Shown here: positions 18,245-25,714 of the stretch, in pieces
How the letters are laid out: every line of letters starts with the position of its first letter
Position numbering within the stretch: position 1 is the first letter of the stretch
Origin: Tabrizicola_A aquatica
GTDB taxonomy: Bacteria; Pseudomonadota; Alphaproteobacteria; Rhodobacterales; Rhodobacteraceae
Assembly: GCA_965194375.1 (NCBI GenBank)
Contig: OZ239428.1
Length of the DNA: 64,000 bases
Direction: 5' to 3' (one strand)
Notes under the pieces: generated by a model
What the model saw: only the letters and a program-made list of their open reading frames with translations
Databases searched by the model: none
What the model was told of the DNA's origin: nothing
Translations under genes and position numbers: made by a program

Positions 18245-18922
18245 ATGCGTCTTTTATTGGTTGAAGATGATTTGCCCCTTGCTGAGGCGCTGGTGTCGCT
18301 TCTGGTCTCCTCGGGCTATGCGGTGGATTGTGTGCATGATGGCGAGGCGGCACGGGCGCTGGTGGCGGCCGAGCAGTATGATCTGATGATCCTTGATCTG
18401 AACCTGCCGCATCTGGATGGTCTTTCCGTGCTGCGCGCCATGCGCGCCAGTGGCAACCGCGCCGCCGTGATGATCCTGACCGCGCGTGGCACCGCCGAGG
18501 ACCGGGTGCGCGGGCTGGATCTGGGGGCCGATGACTATATGGCCAAGCCCTTTGACATCCGCGAGTTCGAGGCGCGGGTGCGGTCTTTGCTGCGCCGTCA
18601 GGCTGGATTGCGGTCGGCCACGGTCAGCCTTGGGGCGCTGACGCTGGACCTGACGACCCGGCAATTCGCGGCCCTTGGCCAGATCATCGACCTGCCGCCG
18701 CGTGAACGTGCGCTGTTGGAGCTTTTGGTCACGCGGGCGGGCAAGGTGGTGGCGAAAGAGGCGATCGTGCAATCGCTGACATCGCTGGATGACATGCTGT
18801 CGGACAATGCGATTGAGCAGTATATCTCGCGGCTGCGCCGACGGCTGGCGCCTTTGGGCCTGACGCTGCGGACGGTGCGCGGCATTGGCTATCTTCTAGA
18901 AAAACCGGCTGAGACGGCATGA
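18245..18922 (+). CDS. tctD: Two-component response regulator TctD
   Basis: A 225-residue OmpR/PhoB-type regulator. The receiver domain (about 1-115) has the acidic pocket EDD (residues 7-9), the phosphoacceptor Asp51 in LMILDLNLP, Thr in ILTARG and Lys in MAKPFD. The C-terminal winged helix (about 125-220) carries RERALLELLVTRAGKVV and SRLRRRL-like recognition elements. It overlaps tctE by 4 bases. Neighbouring tctCBA is the expected target. Confidence 0.92.
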   Translation: MRLLLVEDDLPLAEALVSLLVSSGYAVDCVHDGEAARALVAAEQYDLMILDLNLPHLDGLSVLRAMRASGNRAAVMILTARGTAEDRVRGLDLGADDYMAKPFDIREFEARVRSLLRRQAGLRSATVSLGALTLDLTTRQFAALGQIIDLPPRERALLELLVTRAGKVVAKEAIVQSLTSLDDMLSDNAIEQYISRLRRRLAPLGLTLRTVRGIGYLLEKPAETA

Positions 18923-20337
18923 AACCCTATTCGCTGCGCCGCCGTTTGTTGCTGTGGCTTTTGATGGCCACGGCGGTCTTGGGCCTTGTGGCCTTGGTGG
19001 ACACTTGGCGGGAGGCGCTGCGCACGGCGCAAAGCGTGTCCGACCGGGTGCTGGTCGGATCTGCCTTGGCGATTGCCGAGCGGGTGACGGTGGACCAATC
19101 GGGCGGGCTGGAGGTGGATATTCCGTTTTCATCTTTGGAAATGCTGGCCTCGACCGCGCAGGACAAGGTGTTTTACCGGGTGGATGGGCCGGTGGGCAGT
19201 TTCTTGACCGGCTACCGCGATCTGGCGGTCGTCAGCGCGCCCCCCGGGGGCGTGGGCTTTGCCGATGGGGTTTATGGGCAAGTTGGCATCCGCAGCGCGA
19301 CCCTGCTGCGCGAGGTTTCTACGGGCGCGAAATCCATCGCCTTTAGCGTCACGGTGGCCGAAAGCACCCGCGCGCGGGCGGCGTTGGCGCGGGCGATCCT
19401 GTTCCGCTCGGCCCTGAGGCTTGGGCTTTTGATGCTGGGCGTGGCGGGCATTGTCTGGGTGGGGGTGACCTTGGCGCTGCGTCCGTTGGAGCGGCTGGGC
19501 GAGGCGATTGCCGAACGCTCGCCGGGCGATCTGCGCCCGGTCACCGCCAATACGCCTGAGGAGGTGGAGGCGCTGGTGGCCGCGATCAACTCGTTCATGG
19601 GGCGGCTGCAAACCGCGCTGGAGGGGTTGCGCAACTTTACCGGCAATGCGAGCCACCAACTGCGCACCCCCTTGGCCGTGGTGCGCACGCAATTGGCGCT
19701 GATGGACCGCAGCGAGAGCCGCGCGCAGACCGCCACGGCCAGCGACAAGGCCCGCAGCGCGCTGGAGCGCGCCGAGCGGGTGCTGGCGCAGCTTTTGGTG
19801 CTGGCGCGGGTGGATGCGAGTTCGGGCGCGGCGGTGCTGCAACCGGTGGACATGGCCGCGATTGCCAAGGAGGTCACCGCCGAGATGGTGCCAAGCGCCC
19901 TGCCTGCCGACATTGATCTGGGGTTTGAAGGGCTGGAGGAGGCCGTGGTTCTGGCCGATGCAGTGCTGTTGGCCGAGGTGTTGAAGAACCTTGTGGCCAA
20001 TGCGATCAGCTATGCCGGGGCGGGGGCAATGGTGACGGTGCGGGTGCTGGAAGAGGCGGGGCACGCGGTGCTTGAGGTCGAGGACAATGGTCCAGGCCTG
20101 TCCGCCGACCAAAGGACCGCCGCCTTGCAAGCGCAGCGCGGGGCGACACGCCCCTTGCCCAGCCTTGCCAAAGGCCAAAGCAGCGGGATGGGCCTTGGGC
20201 TGGCGATTACGGCGGAAATCTCGGCCCTATTCGGGGCGGATCTGGATCTAACCACGGGGCGCGGCGGGACGGGGCTATTGGCACGGGTGCGCTTTCCGGC
20301 TGCTGCGGGAAGCATTGCTGCGCCGCCCAGCGTTTAG
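18919..20337 (+). CDS. tctE: Two-component sensor histidine kinase TctE
   Basis: A 472-residue membrane kinase. TM1 is about residues 9-28, followed by a periplasmic sensor domain to about 155 (TctE/2CSK_N type) and TM2 at about 165-186. A HAMP-like linker follows, with the phosphoacceptor His246 in NASHQLRTPLAVV. The ATPase domain has N-box NLVANAISYAG, G1 VEDNGPGLS and G2 SGMGLGLAI. It should phosphorylate TctD in response to external carboxylate. Its stop overlaps the stop of the convergent MerR gene. Confidence 0.92.
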   Translation: MKPYSLRRRLLLWLLMATAVLGLVALVDTWREALRTAQSVSDRVLVGSALAIAERVTVDQSGGLEVDIPFSSLEMLASTAQDKVFYRVDGPVGSFLTGYRDLAVVSAPPGGVGFADGVYGQVGIRSATLLREVSTGAKSIAFSVTVAESTRARAALARAILFRSALRLGLLMLGVAGIVWVGVTLALRPLERLGEAIAERSPGDLRPVTANTPEEVEALVAAINSFMGRLQTALEGLRNFTGNASHQLRTPLAVVRTQLALMDRSESRAQTATASDKARSALERAERVLAQLLVLARVDASSGAAVLQPVDMAAIAKEVTAEMVPSALPADIDLGFEGLEEAVVLADAVLLAEVLKNLVANAISYAGAGAMVTVRVLEEAGHAVLEVEDNGPGLSADQRTAALQAQRGATRPLPSLAKGQSSGMGLGLAITAEISALFGADLDLTTGRGGTGLLARVRFPAAAGSIAAPPSV

Positions 20338-20708
20338 CCTTTGGCGATCTCGGCGGCGGCTGTGGCGCGCAGGGCCATCAGATCGGCAATCGTGCTGTCC
20401 AACTCGGCCTTTTGGGCCTGCAGGGCCGCCAATTGGCGATCGGCCAGCTCTTGGAAAAGCACCAGCTGATCGCGCTCACCGGTCTTGCCGTAGATCAAGA
20501 GCCACTGGCGAATTTCCTCAAGCGAAAAGCCAAAGCGGCGGCCACGCATGATGAGCTTCATCCGCGCCACTTCGCGCGGGCCATAGAAGCGCGCCCGGCC
20601 CTCTTTTTCGGGGTCGAGAAGTTCGATGTATTCGTAATAGCGCAAGGTGCGCGGGGTCACATCAAACCGCGCGCACATCTCTTTGAAGCTAAGCCGTTCA
20701 CTGGTCAT
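20334..20708 (-). CDS. MerR-family transcriptional regulator (paralogue)
   Basis: A 124-residue regulator with HTH SFKEMCARFDVTPRTLRYYE (about 6-25), the RGRRFGFSLEEIRQWL region and a C-terminal coiled coil. It is clearly paralogous to the regulator at 13471-13875, sharing the EMCA-FDV-PRTLR-YE and RRFGFSLEEIRQ blocks. Such pairs regulate acyl-CoA genes in Rhodobacteraceae. The neighbouring divergent thioesterase genes are plausible targets. The ATG at 20708 lies just downstream of a perfect palindrome. No metal-binding cysteines. Confidence 0.85.
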   Translation of the reverse strand: MTSERLSFKEMCARFDVTPRTLRYYEYIELLDPEKEGRARFYGPREVARMKLIMRGRRFGFSLEEIRQWLLIYGKTGERDQLVLFQELADRQLAALQAQKAELDSTIADLMALRATAAAEIAKG

Positions 20709-20717
20709 GGGACAGAT

Positions 20718-20731
20718 CCTTTGGCCAAAGG
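20718..20731. promoter_or_regulatory. Perfect 14-bp palindrome upstream of the second MerR gene
   Basis: CCTTTGGCCAAAGG sits 10-23 bases upstream of the MerR ATG (minus strand). It could be an autoregulatory operator or block the ribosome-binding region as a hairpin. Confidence 0.4.
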
Positions 20732-20838
20732 CTAGCGCCCTGTCGCGCGTATCACAACCCATTTGAAGGGCTGCGCGTAGGGGGTTGCAGCCCCCGGCCC
20801 AAGCCGCTTAAGTCGGCCAGAGGCTGGGCAAGGGCAAG

Positions 20839-21279
20839 ATGATGCAAGATGATCGGGCGCTGAAGGTGGCGCGCGCCTTTATCGAGGCTTTGCCCCATGC
20901 CGCCGCGCTGAACCTGCGGCTGGAAGAAGTCATGAATGGCCGGGCCGTCATCATCATGCCTTACGATGCGCGGCTGGTGGGCGATCCGGCGACCGGGGTT
21001 TTGCATGGGGGGGCGATCTCGGCGCTGATGGACACGGCGAGTGGGGCCTCGGTGATGTGCCACCCGGAGGCGCCGGTCAGCACGGCCACGCTGGATTTGC
21101 GGATCGACTATTTCCGCCCCGGCACGCCCGGACAAGCCATCACCGCGCGGGCGGAATGTCACCATGTGACCCGGTCGGTGGCCTTTGTCCGCGTGACCGC
21201 CACGGATGAGGACGAGAGCCGCCCTGTCGCCATGGGGACCGGGGCGTTTTCCGTGGACCGGCCAAGGAAAAAACCATGA
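20839..21279 (+). CDS. PaaI-family hotdog thioesterase
   Basis: A 146-residue single hotdog-domain protein that should hydrolyse an acyl- or aryl-CoA thioester. The family motif HGGAISALMDTASGASV (about 56-72) contains the catalytic Asp on the long helix. TLDLRIDYFRPG is the typical central strand. It starts at ATG 20839 (a second ATG follows directly) and overlaps the next thioesterase by 4 bases. Substrate unknown. Confidence 0.86.
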   Translation: MMQDDRALKVARAFIEALPHAAALNLRLEEVMNGRAVIIMPYDARLVGDPATGVLHGGAISALMDTASGASVMCHPEAPVSTATLDLRIDYFRPGTPGQAITARAECHHVTRSVAFVRVTATDEDESRPVAMGTGAFSVDRPRKKP

Positions 21280-21773
21280 ACCGCCCAAGCGACGCTGAGA
21301 TCACCGACCGCGATCATGCGCTGAACTGGCTGGTGGGCGCGGTGCCCTATATCCGCTTTCTGGGTATCCGCTTTGACCGTGAGGGCGATCAGATCACCGC
21401 CCATCTGCCGTTCCAGCCGATGCTGATCGGCAATCCGATGCTGCCCGCCCTGCATGGCGGGGTGACGGCGGCCTTTCTGGAGGTGGCCGCGATCATCGAA
21501 CTGGGCTGGTCGAGCCTGTGGGAGGATTTGTCCGCCGGTCGGCTTGGCCCTGAGGCTGTGGCGGCGGGCCATTTGCCGCCCCTGCCGAAAACCATTGATT
21601 TCACGGTTGATTACCTGCGTGCGGGCCAAGCGCGCGATTGCTTTGCGCGCGCCCGTGTCAACCGGTCGGGGCGGCGCTATGCCTCGGTGCATGCCGAGGC
21701 GTGGCAGGAAAGCCCCGACAAACCCTTTGCCAGTGCCGTGGTGCATTTCCTGATGCCGGAGACGGAGGGATGA
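21276..21773 (+). CDS. Second PaaI-family hotdog thioesterase
   Basis: A 165-residue hotdog protein, coupled to the preceding one by an ATGA overlap. The active-site helix reads HGGVTAAFLEVAAIIELG (about 64-81) with Glu at the position where the neighbour has Asp. IDFTVDYLRAGQARD is the core strand. Two dissimilar hotdog proteins in tandem suggest a heteromer or a broadened acyl-CoA range (inference). Overlap with the MATE gene makes a three-gene transcriptional unit. Confidence 0.84.
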   Translation: MNRPSDAEITDRDHALNWLVGAVPYIRFLGIRFDREGDQITAHLPFQPMLIGNPMLPALHGGVTAAFLEVAAIIELGWSSLWEDLSAGRLGPEAVAAGHLPPLPKTIDFTVDYLRAGQARDCFARARVNRSGRRYASVHAEAWQESPDKPFASAVVHFLMPETEG

Positions 21774-23083
21774 GCGAAATCACGCATGCCCGCGTGGCCC
21801 GTATTGCGGTGCCAGTGGTGTTGTCCAATGCCACCGTGCCCCTGTTGGGGGCGGTGGATACGGCGGTGATCGGACAGTTGGGGCAAGCCGCCCCTTTGGG
21901 CGCGGTGGGCATGGGCGCGGTCATTCTGGCGACGCTGTACTGGGCCTTTGGGTTCTTGCGCATGTCCACATCAGGCCTTGCCGCGCAGGCCGAAGGGGCG
22001 GGGGATCTGCCGGAACGCTCGGCCGTTCTTTTGCGCGCGCTTTTGGTTGCGGGCGTGGCCGGGCTGGGCTTGATCCTGTTGCAGGGGTTTTTGTTCTGGG
22101 CCGCCTTTGCCGCCGCCCCGGCGAGTGCCGAGGTGGAGGGGCTGGCGCGGACCTATCTCGCCATCCGCATCTGGGGCGCGCCCGCCACCATTGCGCTTTA
22201 CGCGCTGACAGGCTGGCTGATCGGGGTGGAGCGCACCAAAGGTGTCTTGGTGCTGCAACTGTGGCAAAACGGGCTGAACATCGTTTTGGACCTGTGGTTC
22301 GTGCTGGGCCTTGGCTGGGGGATTGAGGGTGTTGCTGTTGCCACCCTGATTGCCGAGGTAACCGGGCTGATGCTGGCCTTGTGGCTGGCGCGTGATGCGC
22401 TGACGCCTGCGGTGCTGCGCGCGGGGGTCGCGCGGCTTGGCAACCAGGTGGCCGTGGCGCGTATGTTCACCGCCAGCCGCGACATCATGGGCCGCACAAT
22501 TTTGTTGCAGCTGTCTTTTACCAGCTTTGTCTTTCTGGGGGCCCGCTTTGGCGATGTGACTTTGGCCGCCAATCAGGTTCTGCTGCAGTTTCTGGAAATC
22601 ACCGCCTATGCGCTGGACGGGTTTGCCATTTCGGCCGAAACGCTGGTGGGACAAGCCGTGGGCGCGCGGGCGGCGGGCGAGGTGCGGCGCGCCTCGCGCA
22701 TTTGCATGCAATGGGGCTTTGGCGGGGCGGCGGTGATGGCGCTGTGCTTCGCGCTGACGGGGGGGCTGATCATTGATCTGATGACCACGGCACCCGATGT
22801 GCGGATTGAGGCGCGCTGGTATCTGTGGTGGCTGGTCGCCGCGCCGCTGATCGGTGTGGCCAGTTGGATTTATGACGGCATCTTCATTGGGGCGCTGCAA
22901 ACCCGCGAGATGCTGCGGGCGATGATGATTTCGGTCGCGGTCTATGCGGTGGCTTTGGTGGTGTTGATCCCGACGATGGGCAATCACGGGCTTTGGGCGG
23001 CGCTGATGGTGCTGAACATCACGCGTGGGATCACGATGCGTGCGGCCTATCCAAAGGTGCTGGCACGGGCGGAGGCGGGTTAG
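21770..23083 (+). CDS. MATE family efflux transporter (DinF-like)
   Basis: A 437-residue polytopic antiporter with about 12 helices in two six-helix halves. The N-terminal half contains VLSNATVPLLGAVDTAVIGQLG, the classical MATE opening (about 17-38), and the second half ETLVGQAVGARAAGEVRRA. It exports cationic or aromatic compounds using Na+ or H+. ATG at 21770 overlaps the thioesterase stop, so it is translated from the same message. The stop overlaps the convergent ProC-like gene by 4 bases. Confidence 0.9.
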   Translation: MSEITHARVARIAVPVVLSNATVPLLGAVDTAVIGQLGQAAPLGAVGMGAVILATLYWAFGFLRMSTSGLAAQAEGAGDLPERSAVLLRALLVAGVAGLGLILLQGFLFWAAFAAAPASAEVEGLARTYLAIRIWGAPATIALYALTGWLIGVERTKGVLVLQLWQNGLNIVLDLWFVLGLGWGIEGVAVATLIAEVTGLMLALWLARDALTPAVLRAGVARLGNQVAVARMFTASRDIMGRTILLQLSFTSFVFLGARFGDVTLAANQVLLQFLEITAYALDGFAISAETLVGQAVGARAAGEVRRASRICMQWGFGGAAVMALCFALTGGLIIDLMTTAPDVRIEARWYLWWLVAAPLIGVASWIYDGIFIGALQTREMLRAMMISVAVYAVALVVLIPTMGNHGLWAALMVLNITRGITMRAAYPKVLARAEAG

Positions 23084-23844
23084 CCCTTTCGCGCGGGGGC
23101 CATGCGGTGCAAAACGCGGGTCATGGCGCGGTGCCATGCGTCCAAAGCGCCGTCTTGGCCGAGATCAGAGAGAAGCTGTTCAGTGATGCCGCCCGGCGTG
23201 GTGACGCCTTTGCAGATGGCATCGAGCGGCTCATCCGATTGCAACAAGACCTCGGCATTGCCGCGCAGGGTTTCGGCCACCAGACGGCGGGCGGTGGCGG
23301 GATCCAGCCCCTCGGCCTGATACCACGCGGCCAGATGGCGCATGAGGAACACGCTCGCCCCCGACATGCCGCCAAAGACGGCGGCGGTTTCAAAGCTGCG
23401 GGCATCGGGCATTTGATGCACCGGGCCGCAAGAGGCAAAGAAGGCGGCCCAAAGCGGATTGGCCGGGTAAAGGAAGGTTGGCCCCGCCGAAAAGGCATTT
23501 GCATAGCCGGGCATCATGGAGAGCGTGGCCGTGGCAGGGCCAATGGCGGCGCGCATGTCCTCCAAAGACGCCCCGGCCATGGCCGAGCAAACCTCTTGTC
23601 CGGCGCGGAAGCTGAGGCCGCGCAGGATGGCCAGCCCGTCGGCGGCGGGCAGGCAGACGAGGATGTGGTCGCAAGAATCCACCAGCGCCTGATTGCTGGC
23701 CGCGACGGTGCAGCCGAACCGCGCCGCGAGATCAGCGGCTTTGGACGCTCCGCGCGGGGACAAGACAAACTGATGCCCGCCCTGTTGCGCGCCCTGCACC
23801 AGATAGGCGGCCAGATTGCCGACGCCCAAAACACCGATCTTCAT
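23080..23844 (-). CDS. ProC-like NAD(P)-dependent reductase
   Basis: A 254-residue Rossmann protein with GVLGVGNLAAYLVQG at the N-terminus, LVCLPA near residue 64, and the ProC-type dimerisation signature TTPGGITEQLL near the C-terminus. Overall similarity to pyrroline-5-carboxylate reductase is clear, but MPN-T of true ProC is replaced by MMPGYAN. Canonical proC is present at 3587, so this one likely reduces a different cyclic imine. It overlaps the aminotransferase gene by 4 bases (ATGA), implying the aminotransferase produces its substrate; this is inference. Confidence 0.75.
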   Translation of the reverse strand: MKIGVLGVGNLAAYLVQGAQQGGHQFVLSPRGASKAADLAARFGCTVAASNQALVDSCDHILVCLPAADGLAILRGLSFRAGQEVCSAMAGASLEDMRAAIGPATATLSMMPGYANAFSAGPTFLYPANPLWAAFFASCGPVHQMPDARSFETAAVFGGMSGASVFLMRHLAAWYQAEGLDPATARRLVAETLRGNAEVLLQSDEPLDAICKGVTTPGGITEQLLSDLGQDGALDAWHRAMTRVLHRMAPARKG

Positions 23845-25160
23845 GGCATTTCTTCCAGCACTTCGGCCATGGCGCGGGCGGTGGCGGCAATATCGGCCTC
23901 GGTATGCACGATGGAGGATAAGGAATGCAGCGTGGCCGAGGGGTTCATGTAAATTCCCTTGTCCATCAAGCGCAGAGCAAAATCGCGGAACTTGGTGCGG
24001 TCGACATGGGTGCAGAAATCACGGAAATCGGTGATTTCCTCTTGGTGCGTGAAAAAGATCTGGAACATCGAATTCACGCCCTGCACCACAATGCCATGGC
24101 GGTTTGACGCCTTGGCGACGCGGCGCACTTCTGCGGCCATTTTCAGGCCCAGATCCTTGATCTTCGCAAAACCGGCCTGATTGTCGGCCAGCATGGTTTC
24201 CAGCATGACCTTGGTCAGATGCAGCGACAGACGGCCCGCATTGTGGGTGCCGTAGTGCAGCACCTTGCCCCATTCGAGGCCCGCCATGATCTCGGCCCGC
24301 CCGCCGATCATCGCCATGGGTAGACCACCACCCAGCGCCTTGCCATAGGTGACAATATCGGGGGTCAGCCCGTAGATTTCAGCCGCGCCTCCGGCGGCAA
24401 GGCGGAAGCCCGTGACAGTTTCGTCAAGGTAGAAGAGTGCGCCGTATTGGTGGCAAAGCTCTTGCATGCGGTTGAGGTATCCCGGCTTTGGCGGGATCAC
24501 CCCCATGTTCGACATCACCCCTTCGGTGACCACGCAAGCCGCCTCGCGCCCGTGCAGCGCCATGGCGCGTTCCAGCGCCTCAACATCGTTCCAGCGCACG
24601 ACGATGGTGTCTTTCCACGCCTCTTCGGGGATGCCGGAACTGTCGGGGATGCGGATCGGGTCATTCGGGTGGCCGAGCATGGTGGGCGGCAGGGGGTTGG
24701 TGTTGACCAAAACCGAATCCCACCAGCCGTGATAATGGCCTTCAAACTTGATGATCTTGCGCCGCCCAGTGTGGCCGCGCGCAAGGCGGAAAGCGGCCAT
24801 AGCCGCCTCGGTCCCGGTGTTGGCAAAGCGCACCTTGTCGACATGGGGCAGAAGGGCGACCAGCATTTCGGCCACCTCCACCTCAACCTCCAAGGCGGTC
24901 GCAAAATGGGTGCCGCGCGCCACTTCGCGCGTGATGGTTTCCACCACCTTAGGGTGGGCATGGCCCAAGGGCAGCGCGCCAAAGGCCATCATCCAGTCAA
25001 TGTATTCGCGCCCGTCCACATCATAAAGCCGCGCCCCTGCGCCATGGCTCATGTAACGCGGTGCGCCGCCAAAGGTGGCCGGCCCGCGTGAGGCGGATGA
25101 GACGCCTTCGACCAGCACTTTCATGCCGCGTTCGAACAGGGATTGGGATGTGTTTGACAT
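23841..25160 (-). CDS. Class III PLP-dependent aminotransferase (glutamate-1-semialdehyde aminomutase-like)
   Basis: A 439-residue fold-type I PLP enzyme. PLP contacts are seen in FANTGTEAAMAAFRLAR (about 112-128), the GHYHGW loop, LDETVTGFR with the Asp that holds the pyridine nitrogen, and the Schiff-base Lys in TYGKALGGGLPM (about 278). It resembles HemL more than GABA transaminases, but the coupled ProC-like gene argues for catabolic transamination giving a semialdehyde that cyclises. Start ATG 25160. Substrate unknown. Confidence 0.85.
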   Translation of the reverse strand: MSNTSQSLFERGMKVLVEGVSSASRGPATFGGAPRYMSHGAGARLYDVDGREYIDWMMAFGALPLGHAHPKVVETITREVARGTHFATALEVEVEVAEMLVALLPHVDKVRFANTGTEAAMAAFRLARGHTGRRKIIKFEGHYHGWWDSVLVNTNPLPPTMLGHPNDPIRIPDSSGIPEEAWKDTIVVRWNDVEALERAMALHGREAACVVTEGVMSNMGVIPPKPGYLNRMQELCHQYGALFYLDETVTGFRLAAGGAAEIYGLTPDIVTYGKALGGGLPMAMIGGRAEIMAGLEWGKVLHYGTHNAGRLSLHLTKVMLETMLADNQAGFAKIKDLGLKMAAEVRRVAKASNRHGIVVQGVNSMFQIFFTHQEEITDFRDFCTHVDRTKFRDFALRLMDKGIYMNPSATLHSLSSIVHTEADIAATARAMAEVLEEMP

Positions 25161-25209
25161 GGTTGTCCTCCGTTGGCCTGACCCTAGGAGAAAGCCCGCA
25201 GAGGGGCAA

Positions 25210-25593
25210 TTAGGGCGTATTCACCAGCATCAACGCGGCGCGGCGGAAGGTGCTGTTCAATTGATCGCGGATCGCGGCATCCACGCCCACATCGCCCATG
25301 GCGCGGTCCATCACGGCCAGCCAATCTTCGGCGTCAGTGGCTCGGATTTCCACATGGGCGTGGATCTCGCGCAAGGACATATGGCCGTGGCGTTCGTGGT
25401 AATAGCGCCGCCCGCCAAAGAAGCCGCAGAGGAATTCGAACTGCGCCGGGCGGACATGGGACAGGCCATGGCCTTTCAGATGCATCTCCATGATCGCGCG
25501 GCCCTGCGGCAGGGTTTCGATGAGGTCATAGAAATGATCCACCAAGAGGTGCACCGTGTCTTCGCCGCCCATGCGGTCGATCATCGGATCCAT
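25210..25593 (-). CDS. Group II truncated hemoglobin
   Basis: A 127-residue 2-on-2 globin. The E-F region reads FLCGFFGGRRYYHERHGH, and the proximal heme ligand is the His in SLREIHAHVEI (about residue 79). The C-terminal helix contains the aromatic DWLAVMDRAM segment. Such proteins bind O2, NO or sulfide and act in NO detoxification or oxygen delivery. ATG at 25593 follows GGGAGGG. It is on the same strand as the upstream tdm but separated by a 121-base run of hairpins, so an oxygen-supply role for the amine oxidation genes is only suggestive. Confidence 0.85.
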   Translation of the reverse strand: MDPMIDRMGGEDTVHLLVDHFYDLIETLPQGRAIMEMHLKGHGLSHVRPAQFEFLCGFFGGRRYYHERHGHMSLREIHAHVEIRATDAEDWLAVMDRAMGDVGVDAAIRDQLNSTFRRAALMLVNTP

Positions 25594-25631
25594 CTTACCC
25601 TCCCTTCTATCCCGACAGCGGCCCCAAGAAC

Positions 25632-25713
25632 CCGATTTCTTAGCAGAAATCGGACCGGAGCCTGTCCAGGCTCCGAGCCGGAATTTGCGCAAATTCCGTG
25701 CCCTGCGGGCAGG
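25632..25713. repeat. Four tandem stem-loops between tdm and the globin gene
   Basis: CCGATTTCT/AGAAATCGG (25632-25653), CGGAGCCT/AGGCTCCG (25656-25675), the 20-base palindrome centred in GGAATTTGCGCAAATTCC (25679-25698), and GCCCTGC/GCAGGGT at 25701-25715 follow one another with almost no spacer. They directly follow the tdm stop and probably act in termination or 3'-end protection. Confidence 0.7.
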
Positions 25714-25714
25714 G

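Noticed and set aside
25210..25593. Globin as a functional part of the methylamine cluster
   Set aside because: A run of four hairpins separates it from tdm and no regulatory motif is shared, so I treat it as a neighbour only.
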